A DNA stretch of 64,000 nt from Pseudomonas pharyngis (GCF_021602345.1 NZ_BQID01000002.1:1-64000), one strand, 5' to 3'. Positions 7,518 through 17,790 are shown, counted from the first letter of the stretch. The notes: generated from the sequence alone by a model not told the origin. A program made the numbers and translations.

Positions 7518-7607
7518 GGCCCTCACCCCAGCCCTCTCCCGGAGGGAGAGGGGGCCGACCGAGGTTTCTGGCGTTGTACATCGACCTGGGCGACCGCGTT
7601 GATTATG
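7518..7607. repeat. Half copy of the CCCTCACCCC long repeat
   Basis: Begins CCCTCACCCCAGCCCTC, includes the GGAGGGAGAGGGG inner palindrome and GGCCGACCGAGG, then a TACATCGACCTG segment and GATTATGAG. It matches the left half of the complete copies at 33444, 39939 and 57654; the right arm is missing. The rest of 7370-7742 shows no gene. Confidence 0.75.
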
Positions 7608-7742
7608 AGTTTGGAGGCGGGCGTTTGAGTTGATTATGGGTTCAACGCGGTGTGTGCGTGGTGGTGAAGATTTTCAGGTGGTTGTCGGAAGTATCTCTCG
7701 GTCAATTCTGCTGCATACCAGCGGTCTGACGTTTCGGGAGGG

Positions 7743-8123
7743 CTAGGGATTTTCGGGGCGGCTGAGTAACGTCTCCAGCCGAGCCAGCGGCGGCGCATCT
7801 TGGTTGCGGTCAAACACCTGAACTCCAACCTTGAGCAACCGTCCATTCTCTGCCGCTGCGATCACCTGCTCACACCGCAACAACAACCGCCCCTGATCAC
7901 ACTCCATCGCCTTAACCCCCATCGGCAATTTCCCTTCCAACCGAAGTTCAGCCATCCGACTCTGCGCCGCAATCATCGCAATCGAACGATCCCGCAAAAC
8001 CCCGCTGCTCTGCGTCATCAACCCCGCCACGCGCACGGCGGCGGACATGGCGACGGCGATGATCGCCAGTGCGACGAGCACTTCAATCAGGGTGAATCCG
8101 GCTTGCGGGGAGGGGGTGCGCAT
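7743..8123 (-). CDS. hxcV: Type II secretion minor pseudopilin HxcV (GspI)
   Basis: 126 residues from ATG 8123. It begins with a short leader MRTPSPQAG, cleaved before FTLIEV, with Glu at mature position 5, then a hydrophobic helix (LVALAIIAVAMSAAV): a class III prepilin signal. The body resembles GspI (MTQSSGVLRDRSIAMIAAQSRMAELRL). GspI initiates the pseudopilus tip with GspJ and GspK. An alternative GTG at 8192 would add 23 residues and spoil the short leader. It is transcribed away from the other hxc genes, so the two share a 146-base divergent region. Confidence 0.82.
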   Translation of the reverse strand: MRTPSPQAGFTLIEVLVALAIIAVAMSAAVRVAGLMTQSSGVLRDRSIAMIAAQSRMAELRLEGKLPMGVKAMECDQGRLLLRCEQVIAAAENGRLLKVGVQVFDRNQDAPPLARLETLLSRPENP

Positions 8124-8269
8124 CGGGGGCTCGGGCAGTCGGGCAGCCCTTGACGCTAACGCCCGTGCTTGACGGCTTGACGACGAAAACACCCGAGGAT
8201 TTTCAACATCCCTGACATATCTTCTTGCAACACTGCGCGTCGAATCGAATCAAGCCAGGGAATGACGAG
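8124..8269. promoter_or_regulatory. Divergent hxcV/hxcT control region
   Basis: Both halves of the hxc cluster must be transcribed from here. CTGACAT at 8212-8218 matches six of seven bases of a Pho-box half site, but the second half site at the expected spacing is poor. Phosphate control is known for hxc in P. aeruginosa; here it is only a possibility. Confidence 0.3.
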
Positions 8270-8728
8270 ATGGATATCGCGCAGTTCAAACAGCCCAATC
8301 GACCGAGCCGGATGCCCCGTGGGCAGCAGGGTTTCACGTTGATCGAGATCATGGTGGTCGTGGTGATTCTCGGGATTCTGGCGGCGATGGTGGTGCCCAA
8401 GGTGCTCGACCGGCCGGATCAGGCGCGGGCCACGGCAGCGAAGCAGGACATTGGCGGGTTGATGCAGGCGCTGAAGCTGTATCGCCTCGATCACGGCACT
8501 TACCCGAGCCAGAGCCAGGGCCTGAAGGTGCTGGTGGAGCGGCCGACCGATGCGAAGAACAGCAACTGGCGCTCGTACCTGGAGCGCCTGCCGAATGACC
8601 CGTGGGGTCGTCCTTATCAGTACCTCAATCCCGGTGCCAACGGCGAGATCGACATTTTTTCCCTCGGCGCCGACGGCCAGCCTGACGGCGACGGCGTGAA
8701 TGCCGACATCGGTTCCTGGCAGTTGTAA
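8270..8728 (+). CDS. hxcT: Type II secretion major pseudopilin HxcT (GspG)
   Basis: 152 residues from ATG 8270, chosen because AGGG lies 10 bases upstream; ATG 8312 would give the more usual 7-residue leader and is also possible. Cleavage is expected between G21 and F22 (QQG/FTLIEI), with E26 as Glu5 and the helix MVVVVILGILAAMVV. The C-terminal half has the GspG signature: KQDIGGLMQALKLYRLDHGTYP, then DPWGRPYQY, a calcium-loop region and LGADGQ. It forms the shaft of the periplasmic pseudopilus. First gene of the seven-gene + strand operon. Confidence 0.9.
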   Translation: MDIAQFKQPNRPSRMPRGQQGFTLIEIMVVVVILGILAAMVVPKVLDRPDQARATAAKQDIGGLMQALKLYRLDHGTYPSQSQGLKVLVERPTDAKNSNWRSYLERLPNDPWGRPYQYLNPGANGEIDIFSLGADGQPDGDGVNADIGSWQL

Positions 8729-8736
8729 GGCCGGTC

Positions 8737-9690
8737 ATGAACAGCCAATCGAACCAGCAGGGGATGGCGATCATCAGTGCGCTGCTGATTGCGGCGGTGG
8801 TCGCGGTGATCGCCGCCGGCATGCTGACCCGCCAGAGCGTTTCGACCCGGGCGCTGGAAGCCGAACAACTGCGGGTGCAGGGCCGTTGGGTGCTGCACGG
8901 CGGGTTGGAGATCAGCCGGCAATTATTGTGGGACGCCCGGCAGCGCGATCCGTTGACCCGACTCGATCAACCGTGGGCGCAGCGGTTGAACACTCAGGGT
9001 TTCGAGGGGTGGCTGGAGGACGAGCAGGGCAAGTTCAACCTGCGCAATCTGGTGGCCAACGAGCGGATCGATGACGCGCAGGTGCAGGCGTTCGAGCGTT
9101 TGTGCGAGTTGATCGGTGTCAGCACTGGCTTGAGCCGGCGCATCAGTCAGCGGGTGATCGGCTCTTATCCGCACCTGTTGAATGCCCAAGTGGTGGACAA
9201 GCCTGTGACGAAAAATACGTTCGACAGCGGGCGCGCCACGTCGCCGTCCGCGTCGCGCAAACCGCAATCGCCGACCTTGCCGATGCTGCGCACGCTTGAC
9301 GATTTGCGCAGTGTCGACGGGGTCAACGATGCGCTGTTGGCGAAGCTCGCGCCGTACCTGACGGTGATTCCGGCGACCACCTGGCTCAATGGCAACACCG
9401 CCACGGCGCCGGTGCTCGCGGCGTATGTGCCGGGGTTGTCGCTGGAGCGGGCGCAGGCGTTGATCAATGAGCGTGACGCCGGGCGCTGGTTTATCAATCG
9501 CGGGGATTTCGTCAATCGCCTGCGCTTGCCGCAACTGGAGATCACCAGCGTCAAGGTCGGCATCACCAGCGACTGGTTCCGGTTGCGCGGGCAGGCGCGG
9601 CGGGATCAGCGGCGGGTCAGCCTCGATGCGTTGCTGCATCGCAGTGAAGACCGTTTGCCGCAAGTGATCTGGTCGCGGGTGGGCGTATGA
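8737..9690 (+). CDS. hxcX: Type II secretion minor pseudopilin HxcX (GspK)
   Basis: 317 residues, starting 8 bases after hxcT. The leader MNSQSNQQG precedes MAIISALLIAAVVAVIAAG; Glu5 is absent, as is normal for GspK. The large C-terminal domain contains LEDEQGKFNLRNLV and a helix-hairpin-helix-like repeat (DGVNDALLAKLAPYLTVIP; YVPGLSLERAQALI), typical of GspK, which caps the pseudopilus. The last bases overlap the start of hxcY (ATGA), so translation is coupled. Confidence 0.88.
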   Translation: MNSQSNQQGMAIISALLIAAVVAVIAAGMLTRQSVSTRALEAEQLRVQGRWVLHGGLEISRQLLWDARQRDPLTRLDQPWAQRLNTQGFEGWLEDEQGKFNLRNLVANERIDDAQVQAFERLCELIGVSTGLSRRISQRVIGSYPHLLNAQVVDKPVTKNTFDSGRATSPSASRKPQSPTLPMLRTLDDLRSVDGVNDALLAKLAPYLTVIPATTWLNGNTATAPVLAAYVPGLSLERAQALINERDAGRWFINRGDFVNRLRLPQLEITSVKVGITSDWFRLRGQARRDQRRVSLDALLHRSEDRLPQVIWSRVGV

Positions 9691-10832
9691 GCCCGTTGCG
9701 CGTGAGTCTGCCACCGCTGGCGGAGCTGAGTCTCGACAGTGAAGTGGATTGTGCGTGGCCGGATCGTCAGGGGCAGGTCACACGCCAGGAACGTGTGCGG
9801 CTCGGTGCGCTGCCGAAGCAACCGCTGGTGTGCTTTCTGCACCCGTCGGACAGCCTGCTGGCGAGCATTGATCTGCCGCCGCTCCCCGCGAACAAAACCG
9901 CTGCGGCTGTGCAATGTGCGGCGCAGGCGTTGATGCTCGGCGACAGCGCCGAGATGCACATCGCTCACAGTGCTCGTAATGAAAGCGGCCAGGTGCAGAT
10001 TGCCTGGGTAGCACGCAAGGATTTGCAGCACCTCGGGCAATTCGGCCTGAACCTCAAAGGCCTGTACCCAGCGGCTTACAGCTTGCCGGTGATGGCCGGC
10101 GGCGTTGGCTGCCTGCACGACGATCATCTGTTGCTGCGCCACGGCCCGAATGCGGCGCAGGTGCAGCCGATGATCGATGAAGCGTGGTTGCTGGAAACCG
10201 GTCTGCCGGCGCACTGGATCGGTGACGGCGCACCTGAAGCGGTGCAATCGACATTGGCCGACTCGCAACGCTGCTCCGGCCCGTTGCCGAACTGGGGCCT
10301 GCACGGCGGCCTTCAGCAACCGGGCACTGAGCATCGCGGTTGGGGCCGGGCGCTCGGTTGCTGTGCGCTGGCGCTGGCGGTGTGGGTGATCGGTTTGAAT
10401 CTGTACGCCGCTCGCGAGGCCGGGCAGGGTCAGCAACTCAAGGCACAAATGGCGCAGCGGGTGAAGCAGGCGTTCCCCGAGTTGCCGGTGATCCTCAATC
10501 CGCTGCAACAGGCGCGTCAGCAAATCGCGGCGCGCCAGCAAGGCGCGGTGGATGCGCCGGGGCAGGATTTCACGCGGCTGGTGTCGCAGGCCGGCAGTGG
10601 CATGCCGTCCATGGCGGGCACGGTGCAGCGGCTGGAGTTTGTCGACGGCGCGTTGCAACTGAGTCTGTTGCCCGAGGCGCGGCGTTCGGGCAACGACAAG
10701 GATTGGCAAGGCACGCTGGCCCAGGCCGGTATCAGCATCAGCCCGAATGACGACGGCTGGGTCCTGCGCCCGGCCAGCGAGGCGACCGCCGCCAGCGACA
10801 ACGACGACACCAGCGGAGCCGAAGATGAATAG
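9687..10832 (+). CDS. hxcY: Type II secretion inner-membrane protein HxcY (GspL)
   Basis: 381 residues. The cytoplasmic N-terminal two thirds has the actin-like GspL layout (VSLPPLAELSLDSEVDCAWPD...; PLVCFLHPSDSLLASIDLPPLP), followed by one membrane segment at about 221-243 (CCALALAVWVIGLNLYA) and a periplasmic ferredoxin-like domain (VQRLEFVDGALQLSL). GspL recruits the ATPase HxcR and pairs with HxcZ. Starts inside the hxcX stop (ATGA) and overlaps hxcZ. Confidence 0.87.
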   Translation: MSPLRVSLPPLAELSLDSEVDCAWPDRQGQVTRQERVRLGALPKQPLVCFLHPSDSLLASIDLPPLPANKTAAAVQCAAQALMLGDSAEMHIAHSARNESGQVQIAWVARKDLQHLGQFGLNLKGLYPAAYSLPVMAGGVGCLHDDHLLLRHGPNAAQVQPMIDEAWLLETGLPAHWIGDGAPEAVQSTLADSQRCSGPLPNWGLHGGLQQPGTEHRGWGRALGCCALALAVWVIGLNLYAAREAGQGQQLKAQMAQRVKQAFPELPVILNPLQQARQQIAARQQGAVDAPGQDFTRLVSQAGSGMPSMAGTVQRLEFVDGALQLSLLPEARRSGNDKDWQGTLAQAGISISPNDDGWVLRPASEATAASDNDDTSGAEDE

Positions 10833-11370
10833 CCCATCGCTTGCGAAATACCGCGCCGGTTGGCAGCGCTTCAACGCTCAGTTGCAGGCCCGTTGGCAGC
10901 CCTTGGCGCGGCGGGAAAAACGCATGGTCTGCGGCATGGCGGCGCTGTTGTTGGGACTGTTTGTGTGGGTGGCGTTGATTCAGCCGCCGCTGAAGAAGAT
11001 TGCCGTATCGCAAGTCGAAATCCCGAAATTGCGCGCCCAGGCCGAAGCGCTGGAAGTGCTGTTGCGCGACGTCAGCGTGCGCCCCGACGGGCAGAACCTG
11101 GAGCAGTCGCTGCAACAAACCTTGCAGGCCAGCGGACTGGGCGGCCATTACCAATTGGCGGCCGTGTCCGCCGGCTGGCAGTTGACCTTCGACGCGGCAC
11201 CGGCCGACGCCGTGCTCGACTGGCTGCTGAGCCAACCGCGGATTTTTTCACTGCAAGTGGTCGAGGCCCGTCTGCAACGCGCAGACGACGCCGCGACCGA
11301 TGACACCGCCGGCACTCTGTCGGGCACCGTACGCATGGATCAGGCGCTGGGCGCTAAGGAAGCTTCATGA
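10825..11370 (+). CDS. hxcZ: Type II secretion inner-membrane protein HxcZ (GspM)
   Basis: 181 residues from ATG 10825, overlapping the end of hxcY by eight bases; the frame is open further upstream but that part lies inside hxcY. GspM features: a short cytoplasmic start, RREKRMVCGMAALLLGLFVWVAL as the membrane helix (about 30-52), then a periplasmic coiled region and ferredoxin-like domain (LEVLLRDVSVRPDG; QASGLGGHYQL). Partners HxcY in the assembly platform. Overlaps hxcQ by ATGA. Confidence 0.85.
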   Translation: MNSPSLAKYRAGWQRFNAQLQARWQPLARREKRMVCGMAALLLGLFVWVALIQPPLKKIAVSQVEIPKLRAQAEALEVLLRDVSVRPDGQNLEQSLQQTLQASGLGGHYQLAAVSAGWQLTFDAAPADAVLDWLLSQPRIFSLQVVEARLQRADDAATDDTAGTLSGTVRMDQALGAKEAS

Positions 11371-13718
11371 AGGGGTCAGGATCCAAACGCATGGCGTTGC
11401 CGATGCTGTTGATGGCATTGAGCGCGTGCAGCAACACCACGCCACCGAATCAACCGCCGCTGTTGGTGGACAGCGAACTCGGCCGGCCGCTGGCCAACAC
11501 CCAGCGCAGTGGCGACGCGGTGCTCGACCGCGAGCGCGCGCAAGCTCAGGTCAAACCTGCGCCGAAGCAATTGCACAACATCACCGAACGCGCCCGCAGC
11601 GGCGGCTCGGCGCGTGGCACGACGTTGCCGACCAATCCGTTGGGCGATCAACCGGTGACGCTGAATTTTGTCGACGCGGATATTCAAGCGGTGGTGCGGG
11701 CGTTGTCGCGCTCGACCGGCCAGCAGTTTCTGGTCGACCCTCGGGTCAAGGGCAACCTGACGCTGGTCTCCGAAGGCCAGGTGCCGGCGCATCAGGCTTA
11801 CGACATGTTGCTGGCGGCGCTGCGCATGCAGGGTTTCAGCGTGGTGGACGTCGGCGGCGTGGCGCAGGTAGTGCCGGAGGCCGACGCCAAACTGCTCGGC
11901 GGGCCGATCTACAGCGCCGACAAACCGGCCGGCAACGGCATGCTCACTCGCACGTTCCGCCTGCAATACGAGAACGCGGTGAACCTGATCCCGGTGCTGC
12001 GCCCGATCGTGTCGCCGAACAATCCGATCAACGCCTATCCGGGCAACAACACCATCGTCGTCACCGATTACGCCGAGAACCTGACGCGGGTCGCGCAACT
12101 GATTCAAGGCATCGACACCCCGAGCGCCATCGACACCGACGTGGTGCAGATCCAGAACGGCATCGCCGCCGACATCGCGCCGATGGTCGCCGACCTGCTC
12201 GACGCACCGGGCAACGATCCAACCCAGAAAATCGCGGTGATCGGCGACCCGCGCTCCAACACCATCATCATCCGCGCCGGCAGCCCCGAGCGTACGGAGT
12301 TGGCGCGCAACCTGATCTACAAACTCGACAACGCCCAGAGCAATCCGAGCAACCTGCACGTGGTGTACCTGCGCAACGCTCAGGCCGGCAAACTGGCCCA
12401 GGCCCTGCGCGGTTTATTGACCGGCGAGAGCGACAGCGGCACCAGCGACAATGCGCGTTCGGTGCTCAGCAACATGGGCAGTTCCACCAACTCGGGCGGT
12501 GGGCAGAACGGCCAGGGCGGCACGCAAACCACCGGCAGCACGTCGACCACCAACAGCGGCAGCACCGGCGGCAGTTACGCCCAGGGCAGCGGCGCCACCA
12601 GCGGCAGCGGTAATGCGCAAAGCAGCGAACAGAACGTGGCCTTCAGCGCTGGTGGCGTGACTATTCAGGCCGACGCGACCACCAACACCTTGCTGATTTC
12701 CGCGCCGGAGCCGTTGTACCGCAACCTGCGCGAAGTCATCGACCTGCTCGACCAGCGCCGCGCGCAAGTAGTGATTGAAAGCCTGATCGTTGAAGTCGGC
12801 GAGGACGACGCCAGCGAATTCGGCGTGCAATGGCAGACCGGCAATCTCGGCGGCAAAGGCGTGATCGGCGGCGCCAACCTTGGCGGTTCGGGGATCAACG
12901 TCAACGGCAAGACCAGCCTCGATGTGCTGCCGCAAGGTCTTAACCTCGGCTACGTCAACGGCACGGTCGACATCCCCGGCATCGGCAAGATTCTCGACCT
13001 GAAAGTGCTGGCCCGGGCGCTGAAGAGCAAGGGCGGCACCAACGTGCTGTCGACGCCGAACCTGCTGACCCTGGACAACGAAGCGGCGAGCATTTTCGTC
13101 GGCCAGACCATCCCGTTTGTCAGCGGCAGTTACGTCACCGGCGGCGGGGGCACCAGCAACAACCCGTTCCAGACCGTGACTCGCGAAGAGGTCGGTTTGA
13201 AGCTCAACGTACGGCCGCAGATTTCCGAGGGCGGCACGGTCAAGCTCGACATCTATCAGGAAGTCAGCAGCATCGACGAGCGCGCCTCGGCGGCGGCCAA
13301 TTCGGCGGGGATCGTCACCAGCAAACGCGCGCTCGACACCAGCATCCTGCTCGATGACGGACAGATCATGGTGCTCGGCGGTCTGCTGCAGGATGGCTAC
13401 AGCCAGAGCAATGACGCGGTGCCGTGGCTCTCGAATATTCCAGGGCTGGGCGCACTGTTTCGCAACGAGCGCCGCTCGATCACCAAGACCAACCTGATGG
13501 TGTTCCTGCGCCCGTATATCATCCGCGACAGCGCGGCGGGGCGCAGCATCACGCTCAACCGTTACGATTTCATGCGCCGCGCCCAAGGCGGTCTGCAACC
13601 GGAGCGCAGCTGGGCGATGCCGGACATGCAGGCGCCGCAATTGCCGGCCACCGCCCAAGGCGTGCCGGCACCGGTGTCCGGCCCCCGCGCGACGATCAAA
13701 GCGGTGCCGCTGCAATGA
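11367..13718 (+). CDS. hxcQ: Type II secretin HxcQ (GspD), lipoprotein form
   Basis: 783 residues. The signal sequence ends in LMALSAC, a lipobox, so this secretin is itself a lipoprotein; HxcQ of P. aeruginosa is known as a self-piloting liposecretin. N0/N1-N3 domains follow ([54 protein letters not shown]). The N3 domain carries an insert of about 70 residues, roughly 352-424, almost wholly Gly, Ser, Thr, Asn and Gln. The secretin core ends with [15 protein letters not shown] and a C-terminal S-domain-like tail. It forms the outer-membrane channel. Overlaps hxcR by ATGA. Confidence 0.92.
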   Translation: MKGSGSKRMALPMLLMALSACSNTTPPNQPPLLVDSELGRPLANTQRSGDAVLDRERAQAQVKPAPKQLHNITERARSGGSARGTTLPTNPLGDQPVTLNFVDADIQAVVRALSRSTGQQFLVDPRVKGNLTLVSEGQVPAHQAYDMLLAALRMQGFSVVDVGGVAQVVPEADAKLLGGPIYSADKPAGNGMLTRTFRLQYENAVNLIPVLRPIVSPNNPINAYPGNNTIVVTDYAENLTRVAQLIQGIDTPSAIDTDVVQIQNGIAADIAPMVADLLDAPGNDPTQKIAVIGDPRSNTIIIRAGSPERTELARNLIYKLDNAQSNPSNLHVVYLRNAQAGKLAQALRGLLTGESDSGTSDNARSVLSNMGSSTNSGGGQNGQGGTQTTGSTSTTNSGSTGGSYAQGSGATSGSGNAQSSEQNVAFSAGGVTIQADATTNTLLISAPEPLYRNLREVIDLLDQRRAQVVIESLIVEVGEDDASEFGVQWQTGNLGGKGVIGGANLGGSGINVNGKTSLDVLPQGLNLGYVNGTVDIPGIGKILDLKVLARALKSKGGTNVLSTPNLLTLDNEAASIFVGQTIPFVSGSYVTGGGGTSNNPFQTVTREEVGLKLNVRPQISEGGTVKLDIYQEVSSIDERASAAANSAGIVTSKRALDTSILLDDGQIMVLGGLLQDGYSQSNDAVPWLSNIPGLGALFRNERRSITKTNLMVFLRPYIIRDSAAGRSITLNRYDFMRRAQGGLQPERSWAMPDMQAPQLPATAQGVPAPVSGPRATIKAVPLQ

Positions 13719-15121
13719 GCGCATTGCCTTACGCCTGGGCCAAGGCGCAGCGGATTCTGCTGCGCGACGGCGTGCTGACGGTATGCCCGTCGACGCCGGG
13801 CTGGTCGATCAGCGAAGTACGGCGGCAGTTCGGCGCGGCGAGGCTTGAGCGGGTGCGCGATGACGAGCTCGACGGCCTGCTGGCCACGGCCTACGCCGAC
13901 ACCGGCAGCGCGGCGGCGGTGGTTGGTGCGGCGGAAAACGAAGTCGACCTCGACCGCCTGATGCAGGACATGCCGGAAATCACCGACCTGCTCGACACCC
14001 AGGACGGCGCGCCGGTGATCCGCATGATCAACGCCTTGCTCACCCAAGCGGCGCGGGACGAGGCCAGCGATATTCACATCGAACCGTTCGAAACCCATTC
14101 GGTGGTGCGCTACCGGGTCGACGGCACCCTGCGCGACGTGGTCTCGCCACGCAAGGCATTGCACGGCGCGCTGGTGTCGCGGATCAAGATCATGGCCCAG
14201 CTCGATATCGCCGAAAAACGCCTGCCGCAGGACGGCCGCATTGCATTGCGTGTAGCGGGGCGGCCAATCGACATTCGTGTTTCCACCGTGCCCACCGGCC
14301 ATGGCGAGCGAGTGGTGATGCGTCTGCTGGACAAACAGGCCGGGCGCCTGCATCTGGAAACCTTGGGCATGGACGCGCAAGTGCTGGCCAAACTCGATCA
14401 CCTGATCCGCCAGCCCCACGGCATCGTGCTGGTCACCGGCCCGACCGGTAGCGGCAAGACGACGAGTTTGTATGCGGCGCTGGCGCGACTGGATGCGAGT
14501 ACCAGCAACATCCTCACCGTGGAAGACCCGGTGGAGTACGACCTGCCGGGCATCAGCCAGATTCAGGTCAACGCCAAGATCGACATGACCTTCGCCCTCG
14601 CGCTACGCGCCATTTTGAGGCAGGACCCGGACATCATCATGATCGGCGAGATCCGCGACCTCGAAACCGCGCAGATTGCGGTGCAGGCTTCGTTGACCGG
14701 TCACCTGGTGCTGGCGACGTTGCACACTAACGACGCGGTGTCGGCGGTCAACCGCTTGGTCGACATGGGCGTCGAGCCGTTTCTGCTGGCCTCGTCGATG
14801 CTCGGCGTTCTGGCCCAGCGCTTGGTGCGGCGCCTGTGCAATCAGTGCAAACAGGAAGACCCGGCCACGCCCGGCACCTGGCGCCCGGTGGGCTGTGCGG
14901 CGTGCAATCACACCGGTTACAGCGGCCGGACCGGCATTCACGAGTTGTTCTGCATCGATGACGACATCCGCACCCTGATTCACCAAGGGGCAGGGGAGCA
15001 GGCGTTGCGCGCAGCGGCGAGCAAGGCCGGGATGTTCAGCCTGCGCGAGGACGGCGAGCGCTGGATCCGCAGCGGTGCCACGGCGCCTGAAGAAATCCTT
15101 CGTGTGACACGGGACGCCTGA
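13715..15121 (+). CDS. hxcR: Type II secretion ATPase HxcR (GspE)
   Basis: 468 residues from ATG 13715, overlapping the hxcQ stop. N-terminal N1E/N2E region, then [20 protein letters not shown], Walker [10 protein letters not shown] at 242-250, Asp box and Walker B ([20 protein letters not shown]), His box ([14 protein letters not shown]), and a C-terminal tetracysteine zinc motif (CNQC...CAAC), as in GspE and PilB. Powers pseudopilus assembly from the cytoplasmic face with HxcY. The stop and hxcS start overlap (TGATG). Confidence 0.93.
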   Translation: MSALPYAWAKAQRILLRDGVLTVCPSTPGWSISEVRRQFGAARLERVRDDELDGLLATAYADTGSAAAVVGAAENEVDLDRLMQDMPEITDLLDTQDGAPVIRMINALLTQAARDEASDIHIEPFETHSVVRYRVDGTLRDVVSPRKALHGALVSRIKIMAQLDIAEKRLPQDGRIALRVAGRPIDIRVSTVPTGHGERVVMRLLDKQAGRLHLETLGMDAQVLAKLDHLIRQPHGIVLVTGPTGSGKTTSLYAALARLDASTSNILTVEDPVEYDLPGISQIQVNAKIDMTFALALRAILRQDPDIIMIGEIRDLETAQIAVQASLTGHLVLATLHTNDAVSAVNRLVDMGVEPFLLASSMLGVLAQRLVRRLCNQCKQEDPATPGTWRPVGCAACNHTGYSGRTGIHELFCIDDDIRTLIHQGAGEQALRAAASKAGMFSLREDGERWIRSGATAPEEILRVTRDA

Positions 15122-16332
15122 TGAATCGCTATCGTTTTGAGGCCGCCGATGCCAGCGGCAAGATCGAGTCCGGGCATCTGGAGGCGGAGAGTCAGGGCGC
15201 GGCGTTTGGCGTGCTGCGTGGTCGTGGTTTGACGGCATTGTCGGTGGAGAAGGAAAGCAATGTCTCCCAGCACGGCGGCGGTGGAATGTTCAGCGCCAGG
15301 CTGTCGGATAACGATCTGGCGTGGGCCACCCGGCAGCTGTCGAGCCTGCTCGGCGCCAGCCTCCCGTTGGAGGCTGCGCTGAGTGCCACCGTCGAACAGG
15401 CCGAAAAAAAGCACATCGCCCACACCCTAAGCGCCGTGCGCGCCGATGTGCGCAGCGGCATGCGCCTGGCCGAAGCGCTGGCGGCGCGGCCACGGGATTT
15501 TCCGGAGATTTACCGGGCGCTGATTGCAGCAGGTGAGGAGTCCGGGGATCTGGCGCAGGTGATGGAGCGGCTGGCGGATTACATCGAGGAACGCAACAAC
15601 TTGCGCGGCAAGATTCTCACTGCGTTCATCTATCCGGGCGTGGTCGGGCTGGTGTCGATCGGCATTGTGATTTTCCTGCTGAGTTACGTGGTGCCGCAGG
15701 TGGTCAGCGCGTTTTCCCAGGCGCGCCAGGATCTCCCAGGGCTGACTTTGGCGATGCTCAATGCCAGTGATTTCATTCGTGCGTGGGGCTGGTTGTGCGC
15801 GGGCGTCATGGCCGGTGCGTTCTGGAGCTGGCGTCTGTATTTGCGCAATCCGGCGGCGCGCTTGAGTTGGCATCATCGGGTACTGAAGCTGCCGCTGATC
15901 GGGCGCTTTGTGCTGGGGCTGAACACCGCGCGGTTCGCCTCGACGCTGGCGATTCTCGGCGGCGCCGGGGTGCCGTTGTTGCGCGCGTTGGAAGCGGCGC
16001 GGCAGACCTTGTCCAATGATCGTCTGAGCCTGAGCGTCAATGAGGCCACTGCCAAGGTGCGCGAGGGCGTCAACCTGGCAGCAGCGCTGAAAGTGGAAAA
16101 CGTGTTCCCGCCGGTGCTGATTCACCTGATCGCCAGCGGCGAGAAAACCGGCGGGCTGCCACCGATGCTTGAACGCGCTGCGCAGACCCTGTCACGCGAT
16201 ATCGAGCGCCGGGCGATGGGCATGACCGCGTTGCTTGAGCCGCTGATGATTGTGGTGATGGGCGGGGTGGTGTTGGTGATCGTGATGGCGGTGCTGTTGC
16301 CGATCATCGAGATCAACCAGTTGGTGCAGTAG
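15121..16332 (+). CDS. hxcS: Type II secretion platform protein HxcS (GspF)
   Basis: 403 residues. Two repeated GspF cytoplasmic domains (LAWATRQLSSLLGASLPLEAAL; TARFASTLAILGGAGVPLLRAL) and three membrane segments at about 165-195, 223-241 and 373-397. YRALIAAGEESGDL and LIHLIASGEKTGGL are the paired family motifs. Last gene of the coupled operon; a terminator stands 180 bases downstream. Confidence 0.92.
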   Translation: MNRYRFEAADASGKIESGHLEAESQGAAFGVLRGRGLTALSVEKESNVSQHGGGGMFSARLSDNDLAWATRQLSSLLGASLPLEAALSATVEQAEKKHIAHTLSAVRADVRSGMRLAEALAARPRDFPEIYRALIAAGEESGDLAQVMERLADYIEERNNLRGKILTAFIYPGVVGLVSIGIVIFLLSYVVPQVVSAFSQARQDLPGLTLAMLNASDFIRAWGWLCAGVMAGAFWSWRLYLRNPAARLSWHHRVLKLPLIGRFVLGLNTARFASTLAILGGAGVPLLRALEAARQTLSNDRLSLSVNEATAKVREGVNLAAALKVENVFPPVLIHLIASGEKTGGLPPMLERAAQTLSRDIERRAMGMTALLEPLMIVVMGGVVLVIVMAVLLPIIEINQLVQ

Positions 16333-16680
16333 TTTTCTCAACTTTTTTTACCGGCGTCTGATCTCACCCGAGCGCCAAAAACAGCATCCTCGGGTTCTCC
16401 TTTCTGTCATCTGCAACGGCCCTTCAAGGGCTGTGGCCGATTCCCTCGAAAAGCTTGCCGTAGACACTCCGCACAACCCCCGGAACACCCGAGAAAATCC
16501 CTCAAAAATCACCTCGCACCTCCCGAGGTTTTTTCCTTTATCTGTCACCGGAAACTGCGAATTTCTCAGTGCGACTTAACCCCGGACCCCGCTTGCGAAG
16601 GTCAGCGGTGAGTCCTCCCAGCGTCATGCAAGACCCCTGAAAACCTGTGTTCACAACCAACGTTGAAAAGGAGATTCTTC
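16333..16680. other. Intergenic region before the DING-like gene
   Basis: No gene seen. It contains the terminator at 16511-16540 and two CTGTCA words (16404, 16542) that could be Pho-box half sites, although neither has a good partner at the 11-base spacing. GGAG lies just before the start at 16681. Confidence 0.4.
16511..16540 (+). terminator. Rho-independent terminator of the hxc operon
   Basis: ACCTCG, loop CACCTCC, CGAGGT, followed by a run of six T. It sits about 180 bases after hxcS and 140 before the next gene. Confidence 0.7.
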
Positions 16681-17790
16681 ATGTTCAAGCGCACTCTGAT
16701 CGCAGCTTCCCTGACCGTTGCCGCTCTGGCTTCCGCTCAAGCCATGGCCGTTACCGGTGGTGGTGCAACCCTGCCAGCCGCTCTGTACAAAGGTTCGTCC
16801 GACAGCATCCTGCCAGCCAACTTCAGCTACGCTGCCATCGGCAGCGGCGGTGGCAAGACCGCTTTCCTGACCAACAACCCGGCTGGCTTCAGCACCACTG
16901 GCACTGTGCACTTCGCCGGTAGCGACTCGATCCTCAGCGCTTCGGAACTCAGCACCTACAGCAGCACCTACGGCGCTTCGTTCGGCCCGCTGATTCAACT
17001 GCCTTCGGTTGCCACTTCGGTTGCCATCCCTTACAAAAAAGCCGGTCAGACCGCTCTGAACCTGACCAGCGCTCAACTGTGCGACGTGTTCTCCGGCGCC
17101 AAAACCACTTGGGGTGCTGTACTGGGCACTTCCGACACCACCGCCATCCGCGTTGTTTATCGCAACGTTTCCAGCGGCACTTCGGAAATCCTGACCCGTC
17201 ACCTGAACGCCGTCTGCCCGACTCAGTTCGCCACCAGCACCACCTTCACCGCCGCTCGTATCGGTGGCATCGCGCTGCCTTCGAACTGGGTCGGCGTTGC
17301 CAACACTTCCGATGTCGCCACTGCCGTGAACGCAGTTGACGGCTCCATCGGTTACGTCGGTCCGGACGGTGTAGATGCCACCAGCAACGCTGTTGTTGCC
17401 CGCGTCAACGGTGTTCAGCCGACTTCGGCCAACGTCAACCTGGCACTGGCATCGGTTACCGCTCCTTCGACCGCTGCCCAGGCTGCCAACCCGGCCAACT
17501 GGTCGCCAGTGGTTGCCAACCCGGCTCTGGGTTACAAGCTCGCTGCCTACACCAACTTCATCTTCGGTCAATGCTACAAGGATGCAGCCGTGGCCGCCGA
17601 CGTCAAAGCCTTCCTGACCAAGCACTACAGCATCCCGGGCAACAACGCCGCGACTCAGGCTCACAAGTTCGTCGCAGTGCCTGATTCCTGGAAAAACGCT
17701 GTAACCGCCAACTTCATCACCAACACCTCGGGCAACAACCTGGACATCAACAACACCACCGTGTGCAACACCATCGGTCGTCCTTTGTAA
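16681..17790 (+). CDS. lapA: Secreted DING/PstS-like protein, LapA-type phosphatase
   Basis: 369 residues from ATG 16681 with AAGGAG upstream (an in-frame start 18 bases earlier lacks this). A signal peptide ends at AQAMA; the mature protein begins VTGGGATLPAALYKGS, a variant of the DINGGGATLP start of DING proteins. The body has the PstS-like phosphate-binding fold (FAGSDSILSASEL; YRNVSSGTSEILTRHL) and four Cys (LCDV, AVCPT, GQCYK, TVCNT), enough for two disulfides. In P. aeruginosa the low-molecular-weight phosphatase LapA is encoded directly after hxcS and is the Hxc substrate; this gene has the same place. Phosphatase activity versus simple phosphate binding cannot be told from sequence. 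Confidence 0.8.
   Translation: MFKRTLIAASLTVAALASAQAMAVTGGGATLPAALYKGSSDSILPANFSYAAIGSGGGKTAFLTNNPAGFSTTGTVHFAGSDSILSASELSTYSSTYGASFGPLIQLPSVATSVAIPYKKAGQTALNLTSAQLCDVFSGAKTTWGAVLGTSDTTAIRVVYRNVSSGTSEILTRHLNAVCPTQFATSTTFTAARIGGIALPSNWVGVANTSDVATAVNAVDGSIGYVGPDGVDATSNAVVARVNGVQPTSANVNLALASVTAPSTAAQAANPANWSPVVANPALGYKLAAYTNFIFGQCYKDAAVAADVKAFLTKHYSIPGNNAATQAHKFVAVPDSWKNAVTANFITNTSGNNLDINNTTVCNTIGRPL

Noticed and set aside
16404-16548. Pho boxes in front of the DING-like gene
   Set aside because: CTGTCA half sites occur at 16404 and 16542, but no second half site stands at the standard spacing; kept only as a note.
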